Part shown: piece after piece, positions 8,429 to 16,473 of the stretch
How the letters are laid out: each line of letters begins with the position of its first letter
Position numbering within the stretch: position 1 is the first letter of the stretch
DNA from: SZUA-36 sp963801195
GTDB taxonomy: Bacteria; Pseudomonadota; Gammaproteobacteria; Xanthomonadales; SZUA-36
Reading direction: 5' to 3'
Assembly (NCBI GenBank): GCA_963801195.1
Contig: CAWDDX010000005.1
Span: forward strand, 186,001 to 250,000
Length of the DNA: 64,000 nt
The notes under the pieces: model-generated
What the model was told of the DNA's origin: nothing
Database searches by the model: none
What the model saw: the letters and a program-made list of their open reading frames with translations, nothing else
Translations under genes and position numbers: made by a program

Positions 8429-9191
8429 GTTCTTTTCTCCGAAGAAATAAATCGATGCCGTCAACGGCGGTCTGGGTTTGAATCTGGCTGACAAAATTAT
8501 CACGTTCGGCCTGCAGACGCTGGCGCAGGGCTTCACCTTCGGTATTCAGCAATCTGCGGGTTCGCCGCAAGCTGCCCGGGTCTTTTTCAGCCACACGACG
8601 CGCCCATTCCAGGGCGGCCGCATCGCAGTCATCCTCGATGACCCGGTGAACCAGGCCGAGCGCCAGGCAGGTATCCGCGTCGTGGCTGGCGTTGCTTGCC
8701 AGCCAATGCATGCTCTGCTGGCGGCCGATGATACCGGGTAACAAGGCGGTCCAGCCGCCGTCGGGGCTGAATCCCACGAGCGAATAATAAGGGGTAATGG
8801 TGGCGCCGCGACGCATGATGACGTGGTCGGCGGCCAGCAACAACCCGAGTGAGCCACCGGTCACCTGCCCCTGTACGGCGCAGACCATGGGTGCCGGATG
8901 CATATAAATGGCGAGGATGACCTCATTGAGTTGCCCCACCAGTCCATCTGCGTACGCGGCGATCGTTTCCCGGTGGTCCCGGAACCCGGCAAGGTCGCCG
9001 CCGGTGGAGAACGAACGTCCCTCGGCGCGCAGGACGACCGCCGCGGCGTCCCGGCAATCCTCGTGTTCAAGTGCTTGCAACAGCTCCGAAAGCAATTCGG
9101 GCACCAGCGCGTTGTGACGGGCGGGGCGGTTCAGGCTCACGAGCGCGACCCGGTCCCTGCGCATCAATGTTACGGGTTTTTCAGTCGTCAT
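8421..9191 (-). CDS. enoyl-CoA hydratase/isomerase family protein
   Basis: 256 residues from the ATG at 9191, which overlaps the preceding MaoC-like gene by 11 bases. Crotonase-fold marks are present: SLNRPARHNAL, FSTGGDLAGF (first oxyanion loop) and GQVTGGSLGLLLAADH (second loop). The segment VGFSPDGGWTALLP puts Asp where PaaG-like isomerases carry theirs, and the first catalytic Glu of classical hydratases is replaced by Ser. That suggests a 2,3-/3,2-enoyl-CoA isomerase rather than a simple hydratase. It acts in the cytosol on CoA esters made by the ligase encoded in the same operon. Confidence 0.85.
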   Translation of the reverse strand: MTTEKPVTLMRRDRVALVSLNRPARHNALVPELLSELLQALEHEDCRDAAAVVLRAEGRSFSTGGDLAGFRDHRETIAAYADGLVGQLNEVILAIYMHPAPMVCAVQGQVTGGSLGLLLAADHVIMRRGATITPYYSLVGFSPDGGWTALLPGIIGRQQSMHWLASNASHDADTCLALGLVHRVIEDDCDAAALEWARRVAEKDPGSLRRTRRLLNTEGEALRQRLQAERDNFVSQIQTQTAVDGIDLFLRRKEHV

Positions 9192-9558
9192 CAGCAACGG
9201 CCTGCTCGAGGTCACCCACGTAGACAAGCGCCCGTCCTCTGGCGGCGAGGCTGCCATCCGGACGGTGGCAGCTGGTGGCGAGGTCGACAAGTTGCTTGTC
9301 CGGTCTCAGCCGTGTAATTTCAACCCGTGCGGTCAGCGTTTCACCTGTCTTTGCGGCAGTTTCGAAGCGCGTCTCCTGTTTCAGGTAATTGGTACCCAGT
9401 CCCGGCAGCTTCATACCCAGCAGATAGGAGAACAGGGCGCCGATCATCGGCTCCGGCACCTGTCCGCCGGTGACCTCATGTCCACTCAAGCGGGTGTACT
9501 CCTGGATGTCCCGGCGGCTGAACAAGCGTGTGACCTGCGCGCTGTCGCCCAATTTCAT
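9181..9558 (-). CDS. MaoC-like hotdog protein lacking the hydratase dyad
   Basis: 125 residues from the ATG at 9558, overlapping the previous stop as ATGA. The fold is that of a MaoC/FAS1-like hotdog domain (FSRRDIQEYTRLSGHE, then PEPMIGALFSYLLG, ETRFETAAKTGETLTARVEI), but the catalytic D-x4-H hydratase motif is missing: the place reads SGHEVTGGQVPEP. It probably pairs with the adjacent catalytic MaoC protein as a heterodimer, as in actinobacterial steroid-side-chain hydratases, or acts as an acyl-binding partner. This pairing is inference from gene order. Confidence 0.75.
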   Translation of the reverse strand: MKLGDSAQVTRLFSRRDIQEYTRLSGHEVTGGQVPEPMIGALFSYLLGMKLPGLGTNYLKQETRFETAAKTGETLTARVEITRLRPDKQLVDLATSCHRPDGSLAARGRALVYVGDLEQAVADDD

Positions 9559-9932
9559 AGCACCACCCTGGCTAGCCCCGTGCATGTGATCACGTCATCG
9601 CCAACGCGCTTGACCTCGAGTTCCAGCTTGAACGCTCCGTCGATTTCGTCACTCACGCAAACGGAAAAACACATCGGTTCGCCGGCATACGTCGGCGCCG
9701 GAAACATCACCTGTTGTTCGCTGACCCTCCCGCCGGGTACGACGCGGTCAATCAGGCCGCGCAAGACGCTGCAAAGCAGTAATCCGTGCGCCACGGTGCG
9801 TCCGAATCGCGTGCCGGCACAAAACCCCGGATCAGTGTGAATCGGGTTGTTATCGCCGCTGAGGTGTGCGAAATCGTCAAAATCCGACTGGCTGAAGATT
9901 TTCACGATAGCGGTCTGCCTTGACCCGTTCAC
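9555..9932 (-). CDS. MaoC-type (R)-specific enoyl-CoA hydratase
   Basis: 125 residues. The hydratase-2 motif is intact: LSGDNNPIHTDP with Asp27 and His32, followed by FGRTVAHGLLL. Such enzymes hydrate 2-enoyl-CoA to (R)-3-hydroxyacyl-CoA in the cytosol. Start and stop overlap neighbours by four bases on both sides, placing it firmly in the operon acyl-CoA ligase - MaoC - MaoC - hydratase/isomerase. Length is typical of PhaJ-like single hotdog domains. Confidence 0.87.
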   Translation of the reverse strand: MNGSRQTAIVKIFSQSDFDDFAHLSGDNNPIHTDPGFCAGTRFGRTVAHGLLLCSVLRGLIDRVVPGGRVSEQQVMFPAPTYAGEPMCFSVCVSDEIDGAFKLELEVKRVGDDVITCTGLARVVL

Positions 9933-11449
9933 TGCCCACCCGCCGTCATCGGTGGCAGCAGGTGCTTTTGTACCTTACCCGCGGCCGTTCGTGAAAACTC
10001 ATCCATCCATATAAAATACCTGGGCACCTTGTAGGCGGCCATGCGTTGTTTGCAAAAGCCCGCCAGTTCGCTGTCGGAGGGCGGCGGAAGACCGGGCTGA
10101 AGCAGCAGGTAGGCGCACCCCACTTCGCCCCATTTATCATCGGCCACACCGATGACCGCAGCCTCCAGCACAGCCGGGTGTTCGGCCAGCTGGTTTTCGA
10201 CTTCTGCGGCATAGACGTTTTCACCGCCGGAAATGTACATGTCCTTGAGACGGCCAACGATGTAGTAGTAACCGTCTTCATCCTGGCGTCCGAGGTCTCC
10301 GCTGCGCAGCCAGCCGTCTGCGGAGAAGGCCGCTTGCGTCGCATCCGGGCGGTTGTAGTAACCGGGCGTGATGCCAAGCCCGGAAAACCATAATTCACCG
10401 GTCACACCGCGCGGAACGTCCCGGCCGTCTGCGCCGGCCAGTCTCACCGAGGCCAACATCTGCGGTTTACCCACCGATCCGGTCTTGTTGCCGGCATTGG
10501 CCGTGTCCATCAGGAAAACGGTCGGCCCGGTCTCGGTCATGCCCATGCCGTTGAGCACCACCGCGCCACGCGCTGCGTATTGTTCCAACAGCTTGTCGGG
10601 CATCGGCGCGCCGCCGCAACCCCAGCAGCGCACGCGTGTCAGGTCCAGTTCATCAAAACGGGGATGCAGGCTGATCGCCTGGTAAATGGCGGGCACGCCG
10701 AAAAACGTGTCGAGCCGGCCCGTTTCCAACAGTTCCACGGTCCGATCGATGTCAAACCCGGGTGTGATCAGCGTGCGGGCTCCCATGATCAGTGACGGCA
10801 GGGTTATCAGGTTGATGCCGCCGGTGTGGAACAGGGGCAGGTAGTTCAGGCTGGTATCATCGTCGCGCAACCCCATACCCTGGCCGATGTTGATGTAATT
10901 GGCCAGCGCCATGCCGTAGGTTTGTATAACCGCCTTGGGTTTGCCGGTGGTGCCGGAGGTGTACAGCAGGTACCAGGTTTCATCGGCCGGCCAAAAGGGC
11001 CGCCCTTCATAGGTTGCGTGCGCATCGCGACATCTGCGGTAACCGTGCTCGCCGGTCTCGTCCAGGTCGAGCAACACCCGCTCACCGTGCGCAATTTCCC
11101 CGGCGACCGCTGCGTCCTCGGTACCGTGGACCAGCCAACGTGCGCCGCAGTCGGTGATTAACGGCGCCAGTTCGCGTGCGGGCATGCGCCAGTTCAGCGG
11201 CACCAGGATGGCGCCCAGCTTCGCGCAGGCGAACAACAGTTCGAAAAACTCCACGCGGTTGCGGCACAAGATTGCAACGCGGTCACCCGGCGTAACGCCA
11301 AGACTGGCTAACAGGGCCGCGCAGCGTCCGCTGCGTTGATGCAGTTCCCGGTAAGTGAGTTGTTCTCCGCTGATGACATCTTCGAACGCCACCCGCAGTG
11401 GTGCCAGGTCGGCACGCCTGGCAAGGATATCGAATACCGGGAAGCCCAC
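9929..11449 (-). CDS. AMP-dependent fatty-acid-type acyl-CoA ligase
   Basis: 506 residues. ANL-family motifs are in order: the P-loop-like YLLYTSGTTGKPKA near residue 165, GMGMTETGP near 305, LRSGDLGRQDEDGYYYIVGR near 385-405, the hinge KDMYISGGENVYAAEVE and the C-terminal lysine in RTAAGKVQKH. It activates a carboxylic acid as acyl-AMP and then acyl-CoA in the cytosol. It lies directly behind tetR (five-base gap) and ahead of the two MaoC-like genes, so it is the entry step of this CoA pathway. A second ligase of the same family is encoded at 16470-18014. Chain type of the acid cannot be read from the sequence. Confidence 0.9.
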   Translation of the reverse strand: MGFPVFDILARRADLAPLRVAFEDVISGEQLTYRELHQRSGRCAALLASLGVTPGDRVAILCRNRVEFFELLFACAKLGAILVPLNWRMPARELAPLITDCGARWLVHGTEDAAVAGEIAHGERVLLDLDETGEHGYRRCRDAHATYEGRPFWPADETWYLLYTSGTTGKPKAVIQTYGMALANYINIGQGMGLRDDDTSLNYLPLFHTGGINLITLPSLIMGARTLITPGFDIDRTVELLETGRLDTFFGVPAIYQAISLHPRFDELDLTRVRCWGCGGAPMPDKLLEQYAARGAVVLNGMGMTETGPTVFLMDTANAGNKTGSVGKPQMLASVRLAGADGRDVPRGVTGELWFSGLGITPGYYNRPDATQAAFSADGWLRSGDLGRQDEDGYYYIVGRLKDMYISGGENVYAAEVENQLAEHPAVLEAAVIGVADDKWGEVGCAYLLLQPGLPPPSDSELAGFCKQRMAAYKVPRYFIWMDEFSRTAAGKVQKHLLPPMTAGGQ

Positions 11450-11454
11450 CGCTT

Positions 11455-12060
11455 CTACCGCGGCCTGATCCCGTTGGCAATCAGGTCCGTCACGATCTCG
11501 GCAACCCGGGAGGCGGGAACATCGTTATCCCACTCGGTGTATTTCATGCCCAGGAAAACGGCGATACCCATGATGGCCCAGGTCCAGGTTTCGTAGTCCC
11601 CCTGGCGGAATTCCCCGCTTTCACCCGCTTTTTTCAGGTTGTCCCGGTAGGCGTTGGCAAAGTCGTCGTAGTGTGCGCGGTAGGCGTCGTTGGCGACGAA
11701 CTCGGCTTCCGTGATGATGCGGTAGATGCCCTTGTGCTGGCGGGCAAATTCAATATAGGCCTCGATACCCAGGCGTTCCGCCGCCATGCGATCCGGGGCG
11801 CCGGCCACCCGCTCGGCGATCCAGCGCCGGGTGCGGTGGCTCATGTAGGAGACCAGGTCCTGGAATATCTCTTCCTTGCTCTGGTAATAGGTGTAAAAAG
11901 TGCCAAGTGCCACCCCCGCCCGATGGGTGATCCCGCTGATGGCGGCGGCGTGGAAACCCTTGTCGCCAAATTCGATTTCGGCGGCCTGTAACAACTTGTC
12001 GCGGGTTTTTTTCCCGCGTGCCGTCTTGGGCGTTTTGTCGTTACTTGAAAGCTGATTCAT
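11455..12060 (-). CDS. TetR-family regulator of the acyl-CoA catabolic island
   Basis: 201 residues. The N-terminal helix-turn-helix is clear (KKTRDKLLQAAEIEFGDKGF, then ISGITHRAGVALGTFYTYYQ, SKEEIFQDLV); the rest is a helical ligand domain. The ATG at 12060 lies inside an imperfect palindrome (12047-12065) that recurs as a near-perfect and a perfect copy upstream of the ketosynthase and TonB-receptor genes, so this protein very likely represses itself and those units, with an acyl-CoA or related ligand as inducer. No Shine-Dalgarno site is visible before the start, so the mRNA may be leaderless or nearly so. Confidence 0.9.
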   Translation of the reverse strand: MNQLSSNDKTPKTARGKKTRDKLLQAAEIEFGDKGFHAAAISGITHRAGVALGTFYTYYQSKEEIFQDLVSYMSHRTRRWIAERVAGAPDRMAAERLGIEAYIEFARQHKGIYRIITEAEFVANDAYRAHYDDFANAYRDNLKKAGESGEFRQGDYETWTWAIMGIAVFLGMKYTEWDNDVPASRVAEIVTDLIANGIRPR

Positions 12061-12065
12061 GTTTC
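12047..12065. promoter_or_regulatory. candidate TetR operator overlapping the tetR start codon
   Basis: GAAAGCTGATTCATGTTTC is a 9-1-9 inverted repeat with seven of nine paired positions. The same pattern is perfect at 19187-19205 and nearly so at 19103-19121. Its overlap with the tetR start fits negative autoregulation. Confidence 0.6.
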
Positions 12066-12097
12066 ATAATGTTGCATACTTTGAATCGCTTGGCAAG
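12053..12097 (-). promoter_or_regulatory. leftward promoter-like block shared with 19193-19236
   Basis: About 45 bases match the block upstream of the ketosynthase operon at roughly 39 positions with one single-base gap. Read leftward it contains TTGCCA, then ATTCAAAGTATGCAACATTA, then the operator. The conserved extent beyond the operator suggests that both leftward operons use the same promoter, repressed by the TetR protein. Confidence 0.5.
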
Positions 12098-12154
12098 CCG
12101 TTGTTGTCTGCCTGCCCGGGTTGGCCCGTAACCGCAAGGGGACCAGCAAGGCCG

Positions 12155-15100
12155 TTACCAGGCGACCGGCTGCTCGCCTGCCGCCTTGAGCTGGCCGTCC
12201 AGTGCTGCAAGCTCGTCGTGTTGCAATTGCCGCCACGCCTTGAGTGTAGCCTCCAGGGTCTGCAACAGGCTGTCGTATGCAGTGAGCGCATCGACGCTGG
12301 GGTCAGCATCGGCGCCATCCACCGCCTGTGCCAGGTTATCCAGCTTCATCGACAACGCACGCAGGCTGTCGGTGCGCCGGGGCGGGCTGCCCATCGAATT
12401 GCGCGGGTCCGGATGCAGGATGACACCCGAGAGATCTTCTGTTTTCGCCATCAGTTCGCCCATTTGCGCTGTCAGCTTGCCATCGGCATTTGCGACCCGT
12501 GCATCCAGCGCCTCGAGCAGCCTGGTAGCCTCGGCGCTGGCGGTGGCGTTGCGCACGGCAGCGTCTTCCACCTTGCGCGCGAGTTCGAACTCGCGTTGCA
12601 GGGCGGCATCTGACACCTTCACACGAGGATCGGGCAACAGTTGCAGCGGTTGCTCATAGCTTTTGCCGCCCACGGTGAGGGTGATGCGGTAATTCCCGGG
12701 TGGAGCCCAGACACCTGGCCTGGGTCTGCCACGTGACTCTGGTAAGGCCGGCGATGTATAACGCAGGTCCCATACAAAGCGATGCATACCCGCCATTTCT
12801 GACAGGCGCATCGGTACCGGCGCCCACTCCGGCGCGTATCCGAGTGTGTCCGGATCGGGCACTGTCACCTCGTCCGCACTGCTGAAACTCCGTACCAGGT
12901 GGCCTTGCGCATCATGCACGGCCAGCGTCACCGGACCCTTGACAGACGGTGGTAAAGCGTAATCGATGATGGCGCCAGCGGGCGGGTTTGCCGCGGTTGG
13001 CTCGTCCTTTGGCAGCGGCGTGCCGGTGAAGCCGGACGGGCGCGCGCGGATCGCAACGGCCGGCTTGAACAGCGTCGTGGCGTCGATCGGCACGCCAGCG
13101 ACCTGGCGCAGCGCGCTGGTGTCATCCATGATCCAGAAGCCGCGACCGTGGGTGGCCAGCACCAGGTCGTCGCCATGGATGTCGATATCGCGTACCGAGG
13201 TCATCGGCAGGTTCTGCTGCAGCGACTGCCACTGTGCGCCGTCGTCGAAAGACATATACATGCCCTTCTCGGTGCCGGCGTAAAGCAGGCCCTGGCGCTG
13301 CGGATCGGCGCGTACCACGTTGACGAAGCCGTCACGCGGAATGCCGCTGTCAATACGGGCCCAACTGCTGCCGCCATCGCCGCTGCGGTAGATGTACGGT
13401 GTGTCGTCGTCGAGGCGATGGCGATCCACTGCCAGGTAAGCCACGTCGGCGTCGAATGGTGACAGCTCGATGCCGGCGATTTTTGACCATGGCGTGAGCG
13501 CCTCCGGTGTCACGTCGCGCCAGTTCGCGCCATCGTCGTCGCTGCGCCAGACCATCCCGTCGTCGGTGCCGACCCATAGCACGTGTGCGTTCAGCGCTGA
13601 AGGCGCGATGCTGTAGATGACGCCGCGGCGCTTATCGACGTGGTTGTCATCGGCGGCGGTGACCGCATCGAGCGTGGCCGGTGTTCCCGCGTCCTCGCGG
13701 GTCAGGTCCGGGCTGATCGGCGACCAATGATCGCCACCGTCGGTGGTGCGGAACAAACGCTGGTTGGCGAAATACAGCGTCTTGCTGCCGGTCTTGGAGA
13801 ATGCCAGCGGCAGGGTCCACGCGCCACGGTAGTGTGCGGCGGGATAGGCCAGGGTGGGATCGATGTTGCGGGTCTGGCCGCTTGGCACGTCCAGTTTGTC
13901 GACCTTGTCGCCGTAGATGATGTCGGGGTTGTCCGGGTCGGGTGCGATCATGCCACTCTCGCCGCCGGCGGTAATTTCGCGGAACTGTTGCATGGTGATG
14001 CCATCGCCGCTGTTGCCGCGGCTGGGTAGCGACACCGCGCCGGAATCCTGCTGCGCACCGTAGACCCGGTACGGGTACTGGTTGTCGGTTGAGACGTGGT
14101 ACATCTGCGCGGTCGGCTGATTGTGCCAACTGCTCCAGGTCTGGCCACCGTTGAGGGTGATGATCGCGCCCTGGTCAACACCGAGAATCTGCCGGTCGGG
14201 GTCGCTCGGGTCGATCCACATCTGGTGGAAGTCATCGCCGGTGTTGTCGCCCTTGAGTGCGATGAACTGCCTGCCGCCATCGTCTGAGCGCAACACGATG
14301 GTGTTCATCACGTAGACACGCTCGGCGTTTTGCGGGTCCACCGTGAGGCGGCAGAAATACCAGCCACGTTTCCAGATCCGCTGGTCGTCGCTGATATGTT
14401 GCCAATTTATACCGCCATCATCGGAACGGTACAGACCGCCCTCGTCAGCGGTAGCGTCCACCAGCGCATACACGCGCTCCGGCTGACTCGGCGCCACTGC
14501 GATGCCGATGCGGCCGGGATGCGCCGGAAAGCCGTTGCCCTGCACCGGGCTCCAATGGTTGCCGCCGTCATGTGACACATACAGGCCGCTGCCCGGTCCG
14601 TTGGACGGCGGGTACACGCTCCAGGGCGGGCGTCGGGTCTGCCACAACGCGGCGAAGATCGTGTCGGGGTCGTCCGGCTTGAACGCCAGGTCGATCGCAC
14701 CGGTGTCGTCATTCCTGAACAGCACCTTGCTCCAGGTGGCGCCACCGTCGGTGGAGCGGAATACGCCGCGCTCCGGGTTCGGTCCATAGGCATGGCCGAG
14801 CGCGGCGACGAACACCACGTCCGGGTTGCGTGGATCGACCAGCACGCCGGCGATCTGCCGGCTGTCCTCCAGGCCAATGTGCGACCAGTGCTTGCCGGCG
14901 TCGATGGATTTGTACATACCGTTACCGTGGGCGATGTCGGAACGCATGTCCGCTTCGCCGCTGCCCACGTAGATCGTCTGTGGATCGGACGGTGCGAGCG
15001 CCAGCGCACCGATCGAGCCGACATTCTCGCTGTCGAAGATCGGCTCCCAGGTGCGCCCGGCATCATGGGTCGCCCACACGCCGCCACCGACCGCACCGAA

Positions 15101-15277
15101 ATAAAAATTCCGGTTGTCACCCGGGATCCCCGTCACGGTCAACACGCGACCACCACGGAACGGCCCGATCAGCCGCCAATTCAGGTCCTGAAACAGCGAC
15201 GGGTCGACCGTGGCATGGGCGGTGAAGGTGGTGCTGAGACCAAGAGCAAGGACGGCGAGACAAGAATTAAGACGCAT
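12155..15277 (-). CDS. secreted sortilin/Vps10-like beta-propeller protein (BNR/Asp-box repeats)
   Basis: 1040 residues with a signal peptide (MRLNSCLAVLALGLSTTFTA). Many Asp-box repeats of the form STDGGATW, SHDGGNHW, SDDGGINW and SGDGGSSW run through residues 60-700, giving one or two beta-propellers; WRLIGPFRGGRV at the start is typical of the VPS10/glycosyl-hydrolase-like family. The last 300 residues hold an Ig-like stretch and a helical tail. These proteins are periplasmic or extracellular and common in xanthomonads, Steroidobacter-like bacteria and Bacteroidetes; a peptide- or glycan-binding role is suspected but unproven. A frameshifted paralogue lies at 34222-37250. It sits alone between two TetR-linked operons. 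Confidence 0.85.
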   Translation of the reverse strand: MRLNSCLAVLALGLSTTFTAHATVDPSLFQDLNWRLIGPFRGGRVLTVTGIPGDNRNFYFGAVGGGVWATHDAGRTWEPIFDSENVGSIGALALAPSDPQTIYVGSGEADMRSDIAHGNGMYKSIDAGKHWSHIGLEDSRQIAGVLVDPRNPDVVFVAALGHAYGPNPERGVFRSTDGGATWSKVLFRNDDTGAIDLAFKPDDPDTIFAALWQTRRPPWSVYPPSNGPGSGLYVSHDGGNHWSPVQGNGFPAHPGRIGIAVAPSQPERVYALVDATADEGGLYRSDDGGINWQHISDDQRIWKRGWYFCRLTVDPQNAERVYVMNTIVLRSDDGGRQFIALKGDNTGDDFHQMWIDPSDPDRQILGVDQGAIITLNGGQTWSSWHNQPTAQMYHVSTDNQYPYRVYGAQQDSGAVSLPSRGNSGDGITMQQFREITAGGESGMIAPDPDNPDIIYGDKVDKLDVPSGQTRNIDPTLAYPAAHYRGAWTLPLAFSKTGSKTLYFANQRLFRTTDGGDHWSPISPDLTREDAGTPATLDAVTAADDNHVDKRRGVIYSIAPSALNAHVLWVGTDDGMVWRSDDDGANWRDVTPEALTPWSKIAGIELSPFDADVAYLAVDRHRLDDDTPYIYRSGDGGSSWARIDSGIPRDGFVNVVRADPQRQGLLYAGTEKGMYMSFDDGAQWQSLQQNLPMTSVRDIDIHGDDLVLATHGRGFWIMDDTSALRQVAGVPIDATTLFKPAVAIRARPSGFTGTPLPKDEPTAANPPAGAIIDYALPPSVKGPVTLAVHDAQGHLVRSFSSADEVTVPDPDTLGYAPEWAPVPMRLSEMAGMHRFVWDLRYTSPALPESRGRPRPGVWAPPGNYRITLTVGGKSYEQPLQLLPDPRVKVSDAALQREFELARKVEDAAVRNATASAEATRLLEALDARVANADGKLTAQMGELMAKTEDLSGVILHPDPRNSMGSPPRRTDSLRALSMKLDNLAQAVDGADADPSVDALTAYDSLLQTLEATLKAWRQLQHDELAALDGQLKAAGEQPVAW

Positions 15278-15405
15278 GATAAATTTCCCAAGGGCAGGTC
15301 AGGTTAAAGTAGTTGATGACGAACAGGAAAGATTAAAACTCCCTTTGCTGATTCGGGCAAGTCCTTTCGCCTGGCGTTGCGGATTGCTCGGAAAACAGCA
15401 CCCGA

Positions 15406-16473
15406 CTAATCTTTACCCTCCAGGAATGCGTGGAACGCCCGGTTGAATTCTTCCTGGTGGGTGATGAAAGGGACGTGGCCCGAATCTTTTATGGCGACTT
15501 CCTCGCAATACCCGCCCGCACCCGCGTAGGCGTCCAGCAATGTCCTGATCTGTTCCATCATCGGTTGCGGCGGGTAGCGTTCTGCGCCCGGGAAGCCGGG
15601 CAAGCGACCGGTGGGGCCCCAGGTGCCCGGGTCGGACGCCGCACTGTTGGATACAGCCACATCATCCGCGCCATATATCCACAGCACTTTCACCTTGTTC
15701 TCCACTGCCAGGATACGTTCAACAAGGTTACCCACGTACTTTGGCGACATCGCATTCGTCGCGCCCCACTTGCCCGGTTTGACGTAGGGCCAGTTTGGTG
15801 ACATTTCCTTGTCACCCGGCAGATCCTTGTCGCCGATATGTACCTGGAACATGGCTTCGAGCAGATCGTCCTCGCGCTCCGGAATCCACGGCGGGCCCCA
15901 GACCAGCAATCGCAACACGTTGCGGGGGCTGAACGGCGCCCCGGTGCCGTGGTCTCCGTCCAGCAGGCCCTGGATCAGGACCGGGTTGAGCAGACCGCCG
16001 CCCGAACCGGCGAAATCGTCATTCGTGGGTGTGCCCTGCGCGTCCCTTGTGCCGCCAAAGCCGTAGGGCGAACCGGCACCCGGCAGCGTCACCGACAGCA
16101 GACGTTCGGGCGCATCGGCCATGAACCACCACGCGACCAGACCGCCGAGCGAGTTACCGGCCAGGTGAAAACGGTCGTAGCCGAGATGGTCCATCAGCGC
16201 GACGGCGTCATCGACAAAGTCGCGCATGCCGCGTGTCGCGTCGACCTTGGCTGCCGGGTCGGCGGCGCCAAACCCGCGTTGGTCGGGCGCGATCGCCCGG
16301 TATCCGGGCGGCAGTTCGAGCATGGTTTCCTCCCACCAGGTGGCGGAGGAAAAATTGCCGTGAATGAACAACACCGGTGCGCCGTGGGCGGGACCTGCAA
16401 ACAGCACCCGCGTGGTCAGGCGGCTGGTGGTGATCGTTTGTGCGTCAATACCGGGAAGTATCCGAACGTTCAT
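15406..16473 (-). CDS. alpha/beta hydrolase
   Basis: 355 residues. The fold is clear: VLFIHGNFSSATWW (oxyanion HG), the nucleophile elbow AGNSLGGLVAW, YGADDVAVS with the acid, and KDSGHVPFI with the histidine. There is no signal peptide, so it is cytosolic. It overlaps the acyl-CoA ligase stop as ATGA and is last in the ketosynthase - ligase - hydrolase operon. It could be an ester or C-C hydrolase that releases an acid for the ligase. Ser as nucleophile argues against an OleB/haloalkane-dehalogenase identity. Residues 165-240 form a large cap insertion. Confidence 0.83.
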   Translation of the reverse strand: MNVRILPGIDAQTITTSRLTTRVLFAGPAHGAPVLFIHGNFSSATWWEETMLELPPGYRAIAPDQRGFGAADPAAKVDATRGMRDFVDDAVALMDHLGYDRFHLAGNSLGGLVAWWFMADAPERLLSVTLPGAGSPYGFGGTRDAQGTPTNDDFAGSGGGLLNPVLIQGLLDGDHGTGAPFSPRNVLRLLVWGPPWIPEREDDLLEAMFQVHIGDKDLPGDKEMSPNWPYVKPGKWGATNAMSPKYVGNLVERILAVENKVKVLWIYGADDVAVSNSAASDPGTWGPTGRLPGFPGAERYPPQPMMEQIRTLLDAYAGAGGYCEEVAIKDSGHVPFITHQEEFNRAFHAFLEGKD

